The position numbers were made by a program, and so were the translations under genes. Shown here piece by piece: positions 52,377 through 64,000 of a stretch of DNA of 64,000 nt (positions are counted from its first letter, which is position 1; each line of letters begins with the position of its first letter). The notes beneath the pieces are model-generated. The model did not search any database. It had not been told where the DNA came from and saw nothing but the letters and a program-made list of their open reading frames with translations. Source of the DNA: Dipetalonema caudispina (taxonomy: Eukaryota > Nematoda > Chromadorea > Rhabditida > Onchocercidae); the NCBI GenBank assembly GCA_013365325.1, contig JABVXV010000006.1, positions 776,037 to 840,036 on the forward strand. The letters are read 5' to 3'.

Positions 52377-53624
52377 GGATGAATATCTGCAGAAAGAGAA
52401 GATTAACTTCTTACAACAATATTCAAACAATAATGAACACGTACTCATTCAATACTTCCAACAGTATCAAACCAATCTCGTTACATTATTCTGATTGTGT
52501 CACTATGCTAATTATCATATCAGATCGTTAGATAACTGATTGGTTCTAACTTAATTTCTAGTAAATGGCTAAAAATAATTAGTAGTGAAAGTTTCATTAT
52601 TACGAAATGAGAGTTGACAATACGATAATTAGTAGTGAAATCTTAAAGGAATGTTTTGGTGATAATAAAGCAATAAATTGAAAATAATTTTTGCTTGGCA
52701 GAAAATTCGGAAATAGCATTAATTATTTGAGCGGCTAATTTCGTATTTAAATAATTGCAGCTATTTGTTGTGGTCATTTAGTCATTTGGAATGTTTGGAA
52801 CCATAATTGTCGAGGTATTATTTGTATTGCCAAGAGTTTCCCACTCCGGTAACTTTACATATTAAAAAATACGGGCCTTTGTAGGAAGTTTACTTCTTTC
52901 ATTTACGCAAGTGAGTTTTTTTATAAATTTCTAAGCATATTAATTCCCAGTTCTTGAAAAAAGATCTATTATTGTAACTTTAATTGTCTCAAACTTTGAT
53001 ACATGTAAATGGACACAAGCGATGTTAAATTACTGTACAAAAGATAATATGAAATATTTATTTGCTAATTATGGATACAATATGGAGATCGCATATTACA
53101 CATTAACAAATGCATTGATAGGATAATTGGATTTTGAAATACAACATAAAGTCGTAACAACCAAAAGCGAAAGTATGTAACAGCTCGACGATTTTTTTAA
53201 GAGATAAAAATTTCGAAAATTTTCGGGAAATCAAAATATCGTTTTGTAAATATTGAGGCTTTTACATATAAGGACATATATGAAACATTTGATGCTTCTG
53301 AAAATTAATTTTAATGAATTAACCTGATAAACAAGTGAAATTGCAATAAATTTCTTTTTCAGAAATTCTCAAATTTCACCAAATTTTCAAGTGACAATGG
53401 AAATGGGAGCGGGAAAATATTCAAAAGTAAAACGCATATATAAACCACTCATTCAATTCAACTTTTAAAGCATGCAATGAAACTAATTCCTGGAACAGTC
53501 TCATTTCGAAATTGAAATTTCATGATCATGATTGGAAAAAATTATCATTGAAAGACATTACTATTATTCATTTGGAAGCAATTAGCATCATTTTTTAAGA
53601 AGTAATCAAAGCACACATAAGGAT
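52377..53624. other. Intergenic region
   Basis: About 1.2 kb between two minus-strand genes. No exon, repeat or RNA gene was supported; it presumably contains the proteasome beta-5 promoter and the 3' end of the 191-residue gene. Confidence 0.45.
52387..52395 (-). promoter_or_regulatory. Probable spliced-leader acceptor of proteasome beta-5
   Basis: TTTCTGCAG on the minus strand, 10 bases before the ATG; no fitting coding exon lies upstream. Confidence 0.45.
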
Positions 53625-55652
53625 TTATACATCAGAATTAAGACTCTTTGACTTTCTACGTTGTCCACTACCGCGATGATATCCTCCACGTTTATGATTT
53701 CTATCATTCTTCGTTTTTAAACTCCCATAATGTTCCAGGCGGCACTGCTCATCGGCTTCTTTAATTTCCATTCTTTTTGCGGTAATTTTTTCATCGATCA
53801 GTGTGTTTACTTTGCATCTGCAACAATTTGGTCATGTTTTCGCCAATGTCACATTTTGTGCAGAGTGTCTCCAAAACAATTACATGCAAGGAATGCTACT
53901 CATGAAAATAGCATGTCTTGCAAAAGTTGATAACTTTAGGATAACTAACAGTTTACTGATGGTACAGCACTTGGACAACTGTCCGCAATGGGTTTTCAAT
54001 TTCCGTGCTTCACGGAAACACAACTTCTGTTGTGCATTACTCTTTTTGTCTTTGTGAATCGATCGTTGGCTCTTTTTCTTATTTTTATCCTTTTCATTGG
54101 CCCCAAGTTTATTCCTTTTGTTCAGCATTGCATTACATTTGGCTTTCTACAAATATATCCGTTTGGCAATTAAATTCAGGAATTGAATTCTTCACAGCAA
54201 CTTATCCATCAGTTTTGAAATTATTATACAGAACGAGATCTAAACGTCATCACAGAAGTTATTTCAAATAGCAATTGCTCTCAAACTACTTCACTTAGTT
54301 ATCTTGTTAGTAGGATTTGATCTTTCGATAAATGTTCTGGTCTCTTCTGAATATTATAGCTTTTTGGATCACTGTCTAAATGGGCCTAACTTCGAGGTAT
54401 GATGTCGCACTCACTGATCTGTCATGTAGAATATCTTCGTGAGAATTATGTATAAGAAATGCTATCGCTACAAAAAAAAAAAAAAATTCCCACTTTTGCT
54501 TAGAACAAGTTTCTTTGTCGTAATAAATATAGTGCATTACTAGTAAAGATATCATTGTTATAGCGAGATAAAGGTTCAAATTAAGGAACAATTTCATGGA
54601 CTCAACAGAGTTGTTTGGCTCTTGGCTCTTTAATCAGTTGGCTAACATTGTCAATTATCCTGACTTGTTCATTTGGATCGTATCATATAGCAAAGACTTT
54701 TGATAACAACACGAACTATTGATCTTGTGAAAGCGATTGATTATTCCTGAATCTAAGTGATTCTCGATAAAAAGGTCTGGTCACGTCGATTCTGTATACT
54801 TTTGATGCTTTTCTGATAAAAGATATTCCAGTTTTCCTATCCTTTTCTGCCCGGAACACTTATAGTTAAATATCAGGGAGACTTACTGACTTCTCGGCTG
54901 TCTTATAATCATTAGACGCTAACATAGTAATAATTCACGATTAATCAAAACATGATTTAGCAATACCTTTTTTGCATTTCCAATAGCTGTCGCAGTGGGC
55001 GATTTTTCGCGTAAGCAATTTTCGTATAGCGAAATCCGCTGCAAATAATTTATCTTGCGACTAATTTTTAAAAGTTGTTACAGTTTAATGCTGGGGAATC
55101 TCTTGGCAGTTATGATTAATTTGCTTGCTAAAAGAATGTGTTGATGAAGAAGTGGTTGATTTCAGGAGAAAATGTTAAATTAAATTTCTGAACAAAACAG
55201 AGAAGCTGATGTTCTAGTGACAAAATTCCAACGATTTAAAGGTTGAAAATTCAAAAAGTTCCCAGATAATTGCATCTCATATTCCATTCAAAAAATATTT
55301 GCAACTAAAATTTTAATGATTTTTCGCCAAACTAACTCTACACCAAGTCCTATTCTTTATTCCACTGCTTCAACATTTCGCATTTTCGTTTTAACAATGA
55401 ATTTGAAATGGTAACATATATTAAAATTCTCTATTTCAGTAACTGAAAAAAGCACTTAACACATAATCCCAAATCTCTCCTTTTTTATAATTCAAAGATT
55501 ATAAATACCTCATTAGTAAGTTCCATGAGTTCTGACTGTAATGATTCGTTCCGACATTCTCTTTTTTCGGTATGCGACAGACATTCTTCAGTTTTGGCTC
55601 GAGATTTTGCATAACATTCAATGAGTTGCTCGCATGCTGGATTCTGCAACAT
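53625..55652 (-). CDS. Uncharacterised 191-residue Cys- and Lys-rich protein
   Basis: Not recognised. Four exons in transcription order, 55652-55509, 55038-54967, 54146-53980 and 53817-53625, join in phase (576 bases). The N-terminal exon MLQNPACEQLIECYAK, then EECLSHTEKREC and ESLQSELMELTNE, is helical with regularly spaced cysteines reminiscent of, but not matching, CHCH-type helices. Exon 2 reads RISLYENCLREKSPTATAIG. Exon 3 is strongly basic (KDKNKKKSQRSIHKDKK), then KLCFREARKLKTHCGQ. The last exon starts CKVNTLIDEKITAKRMEIKE and ends in a basic RGG-like tail, KRGGYHRGSGQRRKSKS. This composition suggests nucleic-acid binding and nuclear location (inference). The donor at 53979 (GTTGTC) is weak; others exist nearby but break phase. 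Longer plus-strand frames at 53730-54271 are antisense shadows. Confidence 0.5.
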
Positions 55653-58600
55653 TTTTTAAATCAAATAAAAACTAAATTTTATTATTATACTTCCAAAATC
55701 TATTCCTTCCATAAATATTCCCAATATTTAGAGCTCTGTCATTCAAAAAATTGAAATAAAAATTCTTGGAAAACTTGATTTATCAGTGTGGTAAAATAAT
55801 TGTTTTAGGTTTTAAACAAAACGAAAACGCAGTACCACATCTTAATACCCGAAGCCAAAACGATTCAAATTACCGATTTAAAAAAGGCCTAGTCTAAATG
55901 GATTACTTAAATGTTTAGTATTGTAAACCACTTTTGACCAACCGTTATTTAGCCATATCTGATGTGAATCAGTGCTGTTATCAAAAATTCACATGACCGA
56001 ACAACCAGGATGACTATCATTTCTGTAGTACTTCATCAACATAATCTTTCTACGCTGTCAAAAAAAAAAGGCTACAAATAACAAACCTCTGAAAGAACAA
56101 TGTTTGAACTGATCGCGATGATAAATACCGCCAATAAGATCATCTAGAAAAATTTTTGCAAGTATTTGTAGAAATTATATGAATAGCATTGCGAGACAAA
56201 TTCAACTTAAGCTTTCTAAAATAATAATTAAATTCAAAAATTACCAATTATTTACATTCAATTCGCCTTAATTTAGCCGTATTTTTGCTATCTGATTCAA
56301 TCAATTTTGTGGTTCGTTTTTTTTTTTTTTTTGTATTACAAGAGTAATTAAATCAGAAAACAAAAAATATTTTTGCCAAGCTTTATGAGAAGACAGCAAA
56401 ACTGAAATCCAAGGGGAAAAGTGAAAGTTTAACTAAGAATTATAAATATGAAGACATGAGGAAATCCCTCAAGGAGCGACGATACGCTTCGAAATGCAAG
56501 AAATCATTTCAATTAAAATGGATAACAATGATACTACAAGAGGTTATCAAAGATGCCCCCTCATCAAATAAGAAAATATTCGATACTATATAGTATACGA
56601 AAAATGAAAAAGATATTTTTGGGGCAATGAAATATGAAGTATGAATAACAGTATGCTATGTTATGTGAAGGTTAACCAATTGGTCAGTCCTTGCATAATG
56701 GACATTTTGGAGACAATAAAAACTTGCAGGAATCGCTATCTACTATAAAACAATAGTTAGGTACCAGTAAAAAGGATTATAAAAATCATGATTATTATCA
56801 TCTTCTGCAGCTAATACTTCATTTCTTTTTCGGATTGACAGTTCTTCTTTTGAAATAAAAAATTATCTGTAATCTGTTTGCAAAAAATCAATGCATTGTG
56901 GTCATTTTTACTAAATCATCGAAAGAAGCAAACATTAATATTTGTTTCATGCTGCAAGCAGATCGTCGTTAATCCTTTATCCAATTTATCCAAGTTGTAG
57001 TTCATTATTTGCAACACAATTATATTGTATTTAACAGAAGTTTAAAAATGTTTCGAAAAGAGAAAGGAAGATAAATTGATATGAAATTTGAACGGATGAC
57101 AACAACGCTTTCATCATTATTATGTTGAAAATTTAGAAACAACGTAATATTTATATTTCCCAAGGAATGGCAATATTAGTTTCATTATCATTTATGTGAG
57201 AATGTTTTTTTTTTTTTCAAGAGAATTATTTTCGAACTTTTTCAAAATCGTAAATAAATAGATACTTGTAGAAGTTGTGTCACTGTTGCATACTGAATTA
57301 GATATTATATCGCTGAACTATTGTTAAACAACGTGATGTATTTGGCGCAAGTCAACAGGGATACTATTCAATTTCTATAGCTAATGCATGATATGCAAGC
57401 GCGAAAACTTTCACAAAAATTTCAAAATAAAAAAATAAGTTGCAGGAATGTGGTGAAATGAAGTTCGAACTAAAATTTTCGTTTCAAAATCAAAGATAAA
57501 ATAATTTACTATGAATGATGAATTAATTCAAAATTTGAAATAAACTGGAGTAATTCCCACATCAAAGAACAACAGTAATAACACATATTTTGGAACGAAT
57601 GCTCGTACAGCTGCTTACACTAATTAAATATGATCTAATTTAAAATTCATACTCTCAATTTTTATAAACACAACGATTGGGTGTGAAAAACTGACATATG
57701 CAGAAGAAGCTAACTATTTCTATTTCTCATTTGTTCTATCATGTAAAAAACCAATTAATTCTACTCAAAAAGCTCATGGAAAATTCAAAATGAAATCAAT
57801 CAACTTCCAATAAATATTAAAATGTCCAGTACCAGATAAAATATAATTATAAGCATTCATCTTTCGCTAATTACTAAAATACAAATTGAAAAAGATAAGA
57901 ATATATTTTTTTGAGATGTGATGTTAAGTTCGATATACTATATTACATGCTAATTTTGGATACTTTTCTAGAAGTTATACAGCGATATGCTTTTACAGAG
58001 AAAAAAAAGAACCTTTTCTAAAATTCAATTTGTTCCTAAATCATTTTAAGTTAAAAGCGGAATTAAACGTATTTTCACATAGTTATTCTTTCAATTATTT
58101 TCAAAATTTTCGACTATTTAGGGCTCTATTAACATATGGAGGATATCATTAATTCAATCATTTATATATATACTACAATTTAATATCAACAACAAATAAT
58201 TAATCGCTCATTGCTGTTAAGATTTGAAGATATATCGAGCAAAATTGTTCCAAGCTCTTCATCTTAGAATAATTGTCTATGTTTACGATTAGATCCATTT
58301 CGATGAAAGATCATCGCCACTCTCACGTTACGATGAAATCATCTAGAGTAGATCGACTGCCCAATAATTTTGGTAATAAGTTTGAAAATCAAAGTTCCAA
58401 TAGTTGATACAAATGAACTCCCGTAATCTAAATTTTTTTTCTTTTTTTTTTTTCTGCCGTTATTTCTGTCTCTGAATATTAATGAAAACTCTAATTTAGA
58501 ACTCTCCGTTTACTTGAAAAAAAAAAAAAAAAAAAACTCTCAACAATAATTCAATGCAATTTCTGCACTTTCTGTCCATATTGAAATAGTATTAAAACGA

Positions 58601-61600
58601 CTTAAAAATCTTTCATTTCTAATGCTTAGTCAAAAAATTGAAATAATGCATTACTTCCTCACATTCCATTTCTTATTCCCTCTTGCAATCTTCTCGAAGA
58701 AAATCAATTCACAGGATAACAGAAAGTACGAATTGCGAAGCAACTGGCAGGTAATCTATTCCAAATTACATGTTATTAAGACAATTTACGAAGAAAAATG
58801 AAATCACCAACTGCTCATAGACACGAAATAAACAACAAATGATGGTAAAACATATCAGAAGTAAGTTAACAAACGATAAGTATTGGTGTTGAAAATTGCA
58901 CCAAATATTTCATCACTCCATGCCATGCTATCGAACATAGTGAAATGCTAATAATTGAAACTAATATTTAACTTATCCACAAGTATTTCCGCATGAATCA
59001 CTCACCATCTCTTGGCCTTCCTTTCACGACTCTCAATAAATAAGCAAAGAACCTTCTCTCCATTGTTTGCAAGCCAATTTGGCATTAACGTTCAATGGGA
59101 TGAATAATGGATGATAGATGATTGGATCACTCTTCTACTCCTCTTCGACGTCCTGTTTAACAACAAATTGTAATTTTAGCTTTATATGCGGTGAAGTCCA
59201 CAAAATTATAGAAAATTCGATTAAATCACTGATTGTTACAGTGCTGATGGAAGGATAGGTCTAAGAGCTTTATGATTTTAGTTGTGCTTTATAGCCGAGG
59301 TGCGAGTACGACATTAAGGCTACTCTATTCAGTGGATGGCCTAATTGGCACAGAAGGAGACACATGGTAACGAGAAATAAATAAATGGAGGGATTAAAAA
59401 CGAATTAAGTTTCACCAGTAAGAATCGTTCCAATTTTAAACAGATAAAGATGACGAAAGAAACGATTAAAAAATCCGGTTGACATAGTCCATTTTCTAAT
59501 TCTGTTGGTTGAAAAGATCTCAAATTTTATTCCCCTTTCTTCTCTCCTCACTTCTTTCTGCATCTTCCACGAAAAATACGTATCCAGTTCTTATATGGTC
59601 AAGCATTACTTCAGTATGTAATTAATGTTCATTGAAGTCACGAAATAATTAGTATTCAGAAATTGCAACTGTGATTATTTACAAAAACATCTTTTCGCAA
59701 ATAATAACTATAAATTTAGGTTAATTATATGTAATTAAATGACACTTAGTCATATCTGAATAATTAAAAAGTAATAAGCGTACAAAATCGCAACAAAGTC
59801 AAAATTTAACAAAATTAACGATCGATATTATCTGCTTTTTCACTTCGCAAGAAACAGGGACAAATGATTGATGAGTGAAAAATTCCAATTCGTATCCAAC
59901 AGGATGATTTGGAGAGTGGATAAATGAACGTAGATGAAAAGATATTACGCCGATACTCGGCCATATACGGTCCATCCATTCGAATTAGATGGGTCAGTGA
60001 ACGAATGCATAATTAATATATGTGAATGTGATTAACAGACTAATGGCACCACCATTTGTCCATTTGTATTTCAAGAAATAATACATACAAGTGCAAAATT
60101 CCTGTTTCATTTTTTTCAACAACGATTACTGATCATTAACACTTACGGAGTGAAATCAGCTTAATTGTAATGTATATTTGTAGAGAAAAAAATTTGGAGC
60201 TGCTCGTTTCACTTCTATATAATAACGATGCATAGACCCAATTTTGCAATTAAATGATGTTAAATTGAAAGAATTTCGGGGCGGCATTAATGTTTAGCAA
60301 ATAACAAATGTATACACATCAAACAATGAAAAAAAACCGCGAAAAGACAAGTAAAAATGAGCATTATTCTTTTCTTTTCCCACGAAAAGATCGAATTTTA
60401 TATTTGTTTTTTGCTAATACCATTTGGAAAAACCTTAGATATAGTTCAGTATGAGACTTTGTCGTCTTTTGTAACTTATTTTAATTTTAGGATCATTAGT
60501 TTTATTATTAGCGAACATGTATTCATCATGTTGACATGTCTTTTTAAGTTTTCCTGCAAACCAAAATTATTTTAATCAACTTTGAGTTACGTTATCTGGA
60601 AACCTACATATCGTCGAATTTCAAATTGCTCTAGCCAAATAGCATCTTTACATTTTTTTAATTAAAAAATTTTCACAATATGTTTATCTTACAATGGGTT
60701 TTTTGCATAAGGCATTTTCTTTTCTTTGTTTTACACTGCCTGTGACTCCTATCTATAGTTGCTATTTTCTTTTTGAAATACAAATGATAGAAATGTAACA
60801 GAAGAGTGAAGAGATCTTTTCCAAAGCTCAATATAACATGGACTGGCAGTCACTCCTTTAAATATAGTTAAAAAATCACCCAAAATGGGTTAACCAACCT
60901 TTTCTGGATACTGAGAATTGTTCAAGATAAACTGTGATCGATAAAAATCAGTTCTGTCCTACTTGTTATATTCATCTTTCGTTTAATTCCATCTGTTATA
61001 AATGAAATGTAAACGAATATCATTACAAAAATTCAAATCATAATATGCATGTTATTCGAACTAATTTCAATGAACAGGCGAAAATTTTCTGCGCCATATC
61101 ACATACAGTATAACAAAAAGTCATATACAGTATAGCAAAAAGTCTCATACAGTATAATAAATATCACGTACAGTATAACAAAATACAGTATAAATATCAT
61201 TCTCAATTTGAGATTATTTATTAATGCATAAGCACAGCCTAATCAGTGTCTACTCGATGTTTCTGCAATTGATGGATTATTGAATGAATTCCTAATGCTA
61301 TTTGAGTTTTCATATTTCTGGATAATTCACCAGTATGATCGTTAATCATTTTATCACGATCTAAGCAAACGTTTTATTAGCAACATAAATTTTTTCTCTT
61401 AATTTTAATCAAACATTTGTTAATTCCCAAAAATTTGTATGCTCATTTTTAATATATTTATGGTCAGGCTTAACTCCTTATGCTTTCTGTAAGTTGCGCC
61501 GTTATTTTAATTTCTTACCATTTAATTTGAAATTTGAATTATATGTTTACTTTTCCACTTTTTTTCTGGACAACAAGTACAACAGAAGTTTTACTGGACT

Positions 61601-63839
61601 TCATTGATTCTCAGATATTTGCATATGAGGCAAGCTTAATGATTAAATAACATTCATTGAGAAAAGTTCTATTTTCTTAAAATAATTAAAATACACAGAT
61701 GGAATCAGAAGAAAGTAGAAGTTTGTGAGTATTACCACACTGGTGAATTGGCTGATTGTGAGCTACGTAGTATCATTCAAGGTCACTGTTACACTTCAGT
61801 ATAATTGCCTGCTACTACCACTACATAAATTTGATCAGTAAATTAAAGTCAAAAAATAAAAAAGGTAAAAAAATTCTTCACTGACTTCTAAAACTGACAT
61901 AAATGACTTTTTGTATTTGAGCAGAAATATTTTACTGCAAACTCCTCCTTATTTTAATTTTTAATTTTCTTATCAGTAAAATCACTTGAGCTATTCAACC
62001 TTCAAAATGTACCGACCATCAATTATTTGCAAGTCGTTTCAAGTCAGCTATTACGTGTTGTACTAAACCATCATTTCAACTTCTCGGAAGCTAATTAGAA
62101 TATCAATTTCAAGTTTTCTGCACCGCTGTTAAATTAATTGTCAGCAACAAGCAAATAATTATGAACCAAAATTTCCGGTTTCACTTCTGATATATAACTC
62201 AATTTGTCTATCTGAAATGTTTCGCCACTTTGTCATTTCACGTTAGTGATTGGCAGCAATTATAATAATAAAGGAACTAACCACGTTATCCCCTTTCATT
62301 TAGTTTACTTCATTACGGACAACTGAAGAGTTTATTTATTGCAAATTACGAGGAATCAACAATAGTAAGATTTACTGAGCCAGTTTTCCTTAATTTATTC
62401 ATAACTCGGTTTGGTCTGAGGAATGATTGAAATGTCCACAAAATGTCTTTCATACTTTACACTTGCTTGAAAGAACAGGAAATATGGATTTTTATTCAAA
62501 AATAACCTTATTTCAATAAATTTCAGAGAAAAAAATAATTTGAGCATGCGATAAATAATATTTAATAGAAAGTATGCTAAGAACAGATTAAACTGAGATC
62601 AATAAAACGAAGGATTCAGTAGTATTCTGCATATTATGAGAAAATAGGAGTATCTGCAACTGTTTTAAAAAATATGAAGTTAGTTTTTAATTGAAAAATT
62701 GATATCAATTACATTTCCAAACAATGACATTACGAAATTCAAAAGAGAAAAAACTAAAAGTGAATCCAATCAATAACACTTTGAGTTATAGCCTCTAGAT
62801 ACATAGACATTGATGTAGACTTGAAGAATAAATAAAATCCTTAATGAAATTAATAACACTGGTTGTTCATAACAATTCTGAAGATTAATGAGGTTATGTA
62901 GAAATAGTCAATCTTATTTTCTCAAAATTAGAATAATAAGTTTCACTTTAAAATATAAGTAATCATTACAGAATTTTAGGAAAAAGACTTAATTTACAGT
63001 AATTTTATTTTTGAAGTACTTTTAAGGCATTCGTTTTTAGTACAATTAAGTGTGACAATAAGTTCTAACACATAGATTTAGCAAAAGAGAAAAAAATGAA
63101 TAAATTACATGGAGAGAACAATTAGCAGAATGAATTTTCAGTAGCAGATAAAGGAGCACTTCGATAACCGGAATAGTGCTGAAATTTAATTACTCCGGAA
63201 AATTTCACCAGAAATTTTATTCATGGAAATTTGGTGGACTCCTCAATTATTTGTTTTGCGAAAACAGTTTTACTGTTGCAGAAATAGATATCACTTTATA
63301 ATTTGGTTAAGTATTTACTTAATTCCCACAACTACCTATTTTTATCTATGTGGTGGCCAGAAGAATTTTTGTCATTTAATAAAGATAAGCAATAAAGTGA
63401 AGTGCTCAGGATTTTAAAACCCGAGTTTTCAAATATCATTGATGAATTCGCCATGAAAACCATTCTTTAGCTCTCTTTTTTTGTGTGAATTAGCTTTGTT
63501 AATATAAATATCAAATAAGTAAATAACATGAAATTGCCAGACTGTTTAGATTAATATTACAACTTTCAGTATCTTCAAAATTTTATTTTAAAAGAGGGAC
63601 TTTTCTCACTTAACCATTACTTCAAGAGTGGTATACTAAATTTTTCTTAAAATTTTGTTTCGAAATTAATAAAATCATCTCAAAAATTTGCAGAGCAAAG
63701 ATAAAAGTAAATTTTGGAGTTAAATATTGATAATACATAAAACATAAATAATACATACATAAAACAACCAAATAAGTAATTATAACAATGCTAGTTTGAA
63801 ATCTTTTTATATACACTTATGTACAAATATTAATTGTAT

Positions 63840-63840
<1 letters not shown>
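55653..63840. other. 8.2 kb region with no supportable gene
   Basis: AT-rich sequence with frequent stops on both strands. Short frames at 59341-59523 (minus), 60357-60575 (plus), 63223-63417 (plus) and 63622-63816 (minus) have no splice partners or recognisable motifs. It contains a short tandem repeat near 61.1 kb and a 21-base poly(A) run at 58517-58537. It may hold promoter or 5' untranslated exons of the 191-residue gene or of a gene beyond the window. Confidence 0.4.
61105..61192 (+). repeat. 22-bp tandem repeat, five ACAGTATA-cored units
   Basis: The core ACAGTATA occurs at 61105, 61127, 61149, 61170 and 61185. The first three are exactly 22 bases apart, then 21 and 15. Units read roughly ACAGTATAACAAAAAGTCAT with small changes, so this is a degenerate minisatellite. 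Confidence 0.8.

Positions 63841-64000
<160 letters not shown>

Noticed and set aside
53730..54271. Several plus-strand open frames with Cys/His residues, at first suggestive of zinc knuckles
   Set aside because: They are antisense to the phase-consistent minus-strand exons of the 191-residue gene, which explains their composition.

Overview
The window looks like nuclear DNA of a parasitic nematode, most likely of the filarial/spirurid group (an inference). It is very AT-rich. Genes are split into many short exons joined by GT-AG introns with TTTCAG/TTTTAG acceptors. Several start codons lie just downstream of such an acceptor with no upstream coding exon, as expected for spliced-leader trans-splicing. 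No bacterial, viral or transposon gene was recognised, and no convincing tRNA, rRNA or CRISPR array was seen. All gene models were built by hand by chaining exons whose splice phases agree; unresolved joints are stated.

Left part (1-23 kb, all plus strand). The 3' portion of a CNNM/ancient-conserved-domain (DUF21 + CBS pair) metal transporter is followed by a 22-exon gene for a roughly 920-residue helical-repeat protein with a mitochondrial-looking N terminus (PPR/LRPPRC-like). Next comes a complete KDEL receptor (erd-2 type), then only about 70 bp later a cysteine-rich gene of unknown function (a probable operon partner), a second PPR/LRPPRC-like helical gene, and a 7-exon gene for an unrecognised 209-residue protein.

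Middle (23-41 kb). A 9.3 kb minus-strand gene encodes a D2-like dopamine receptor: all seven helices are visible, and a long third intracellular loop is assembled from seven small exons. Upstream of it is about 9.4 kb with no supportable gene.

Right part (41-56 kb). Fibrillarin (minus; complete, 348 residues, with an apparent GC-AG intron) is divergent from an uncharacterised 713-residue plus-strand gene carrying a SANT-like helical segment and a highly charged C terminus. Then follow the proteasome beta-5 subunit (minus; complete, 277 residues) and a previously unlisted 191-residue Cys/Lys-rich gene (minus). From 55.7 kb to the end no gene can be supported; this stretch holds a small 22-bp tandem repeat and ends inside a long AAT microsatellite.

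The recognisable genes are housekeeping (ER retrieval, rRNA methylation, proteolysis, mitochondrial RNA/translation, Mg2+ homeostasis) plus one neuronal receptor. The strongest leads are the KDEL-receptor/Cys-rich operon, the pair of LRPPRC-like genes flanking it, the GC-AG intron in fibrillarin, and the four unrecognised genes with clean, phase-consistent models.
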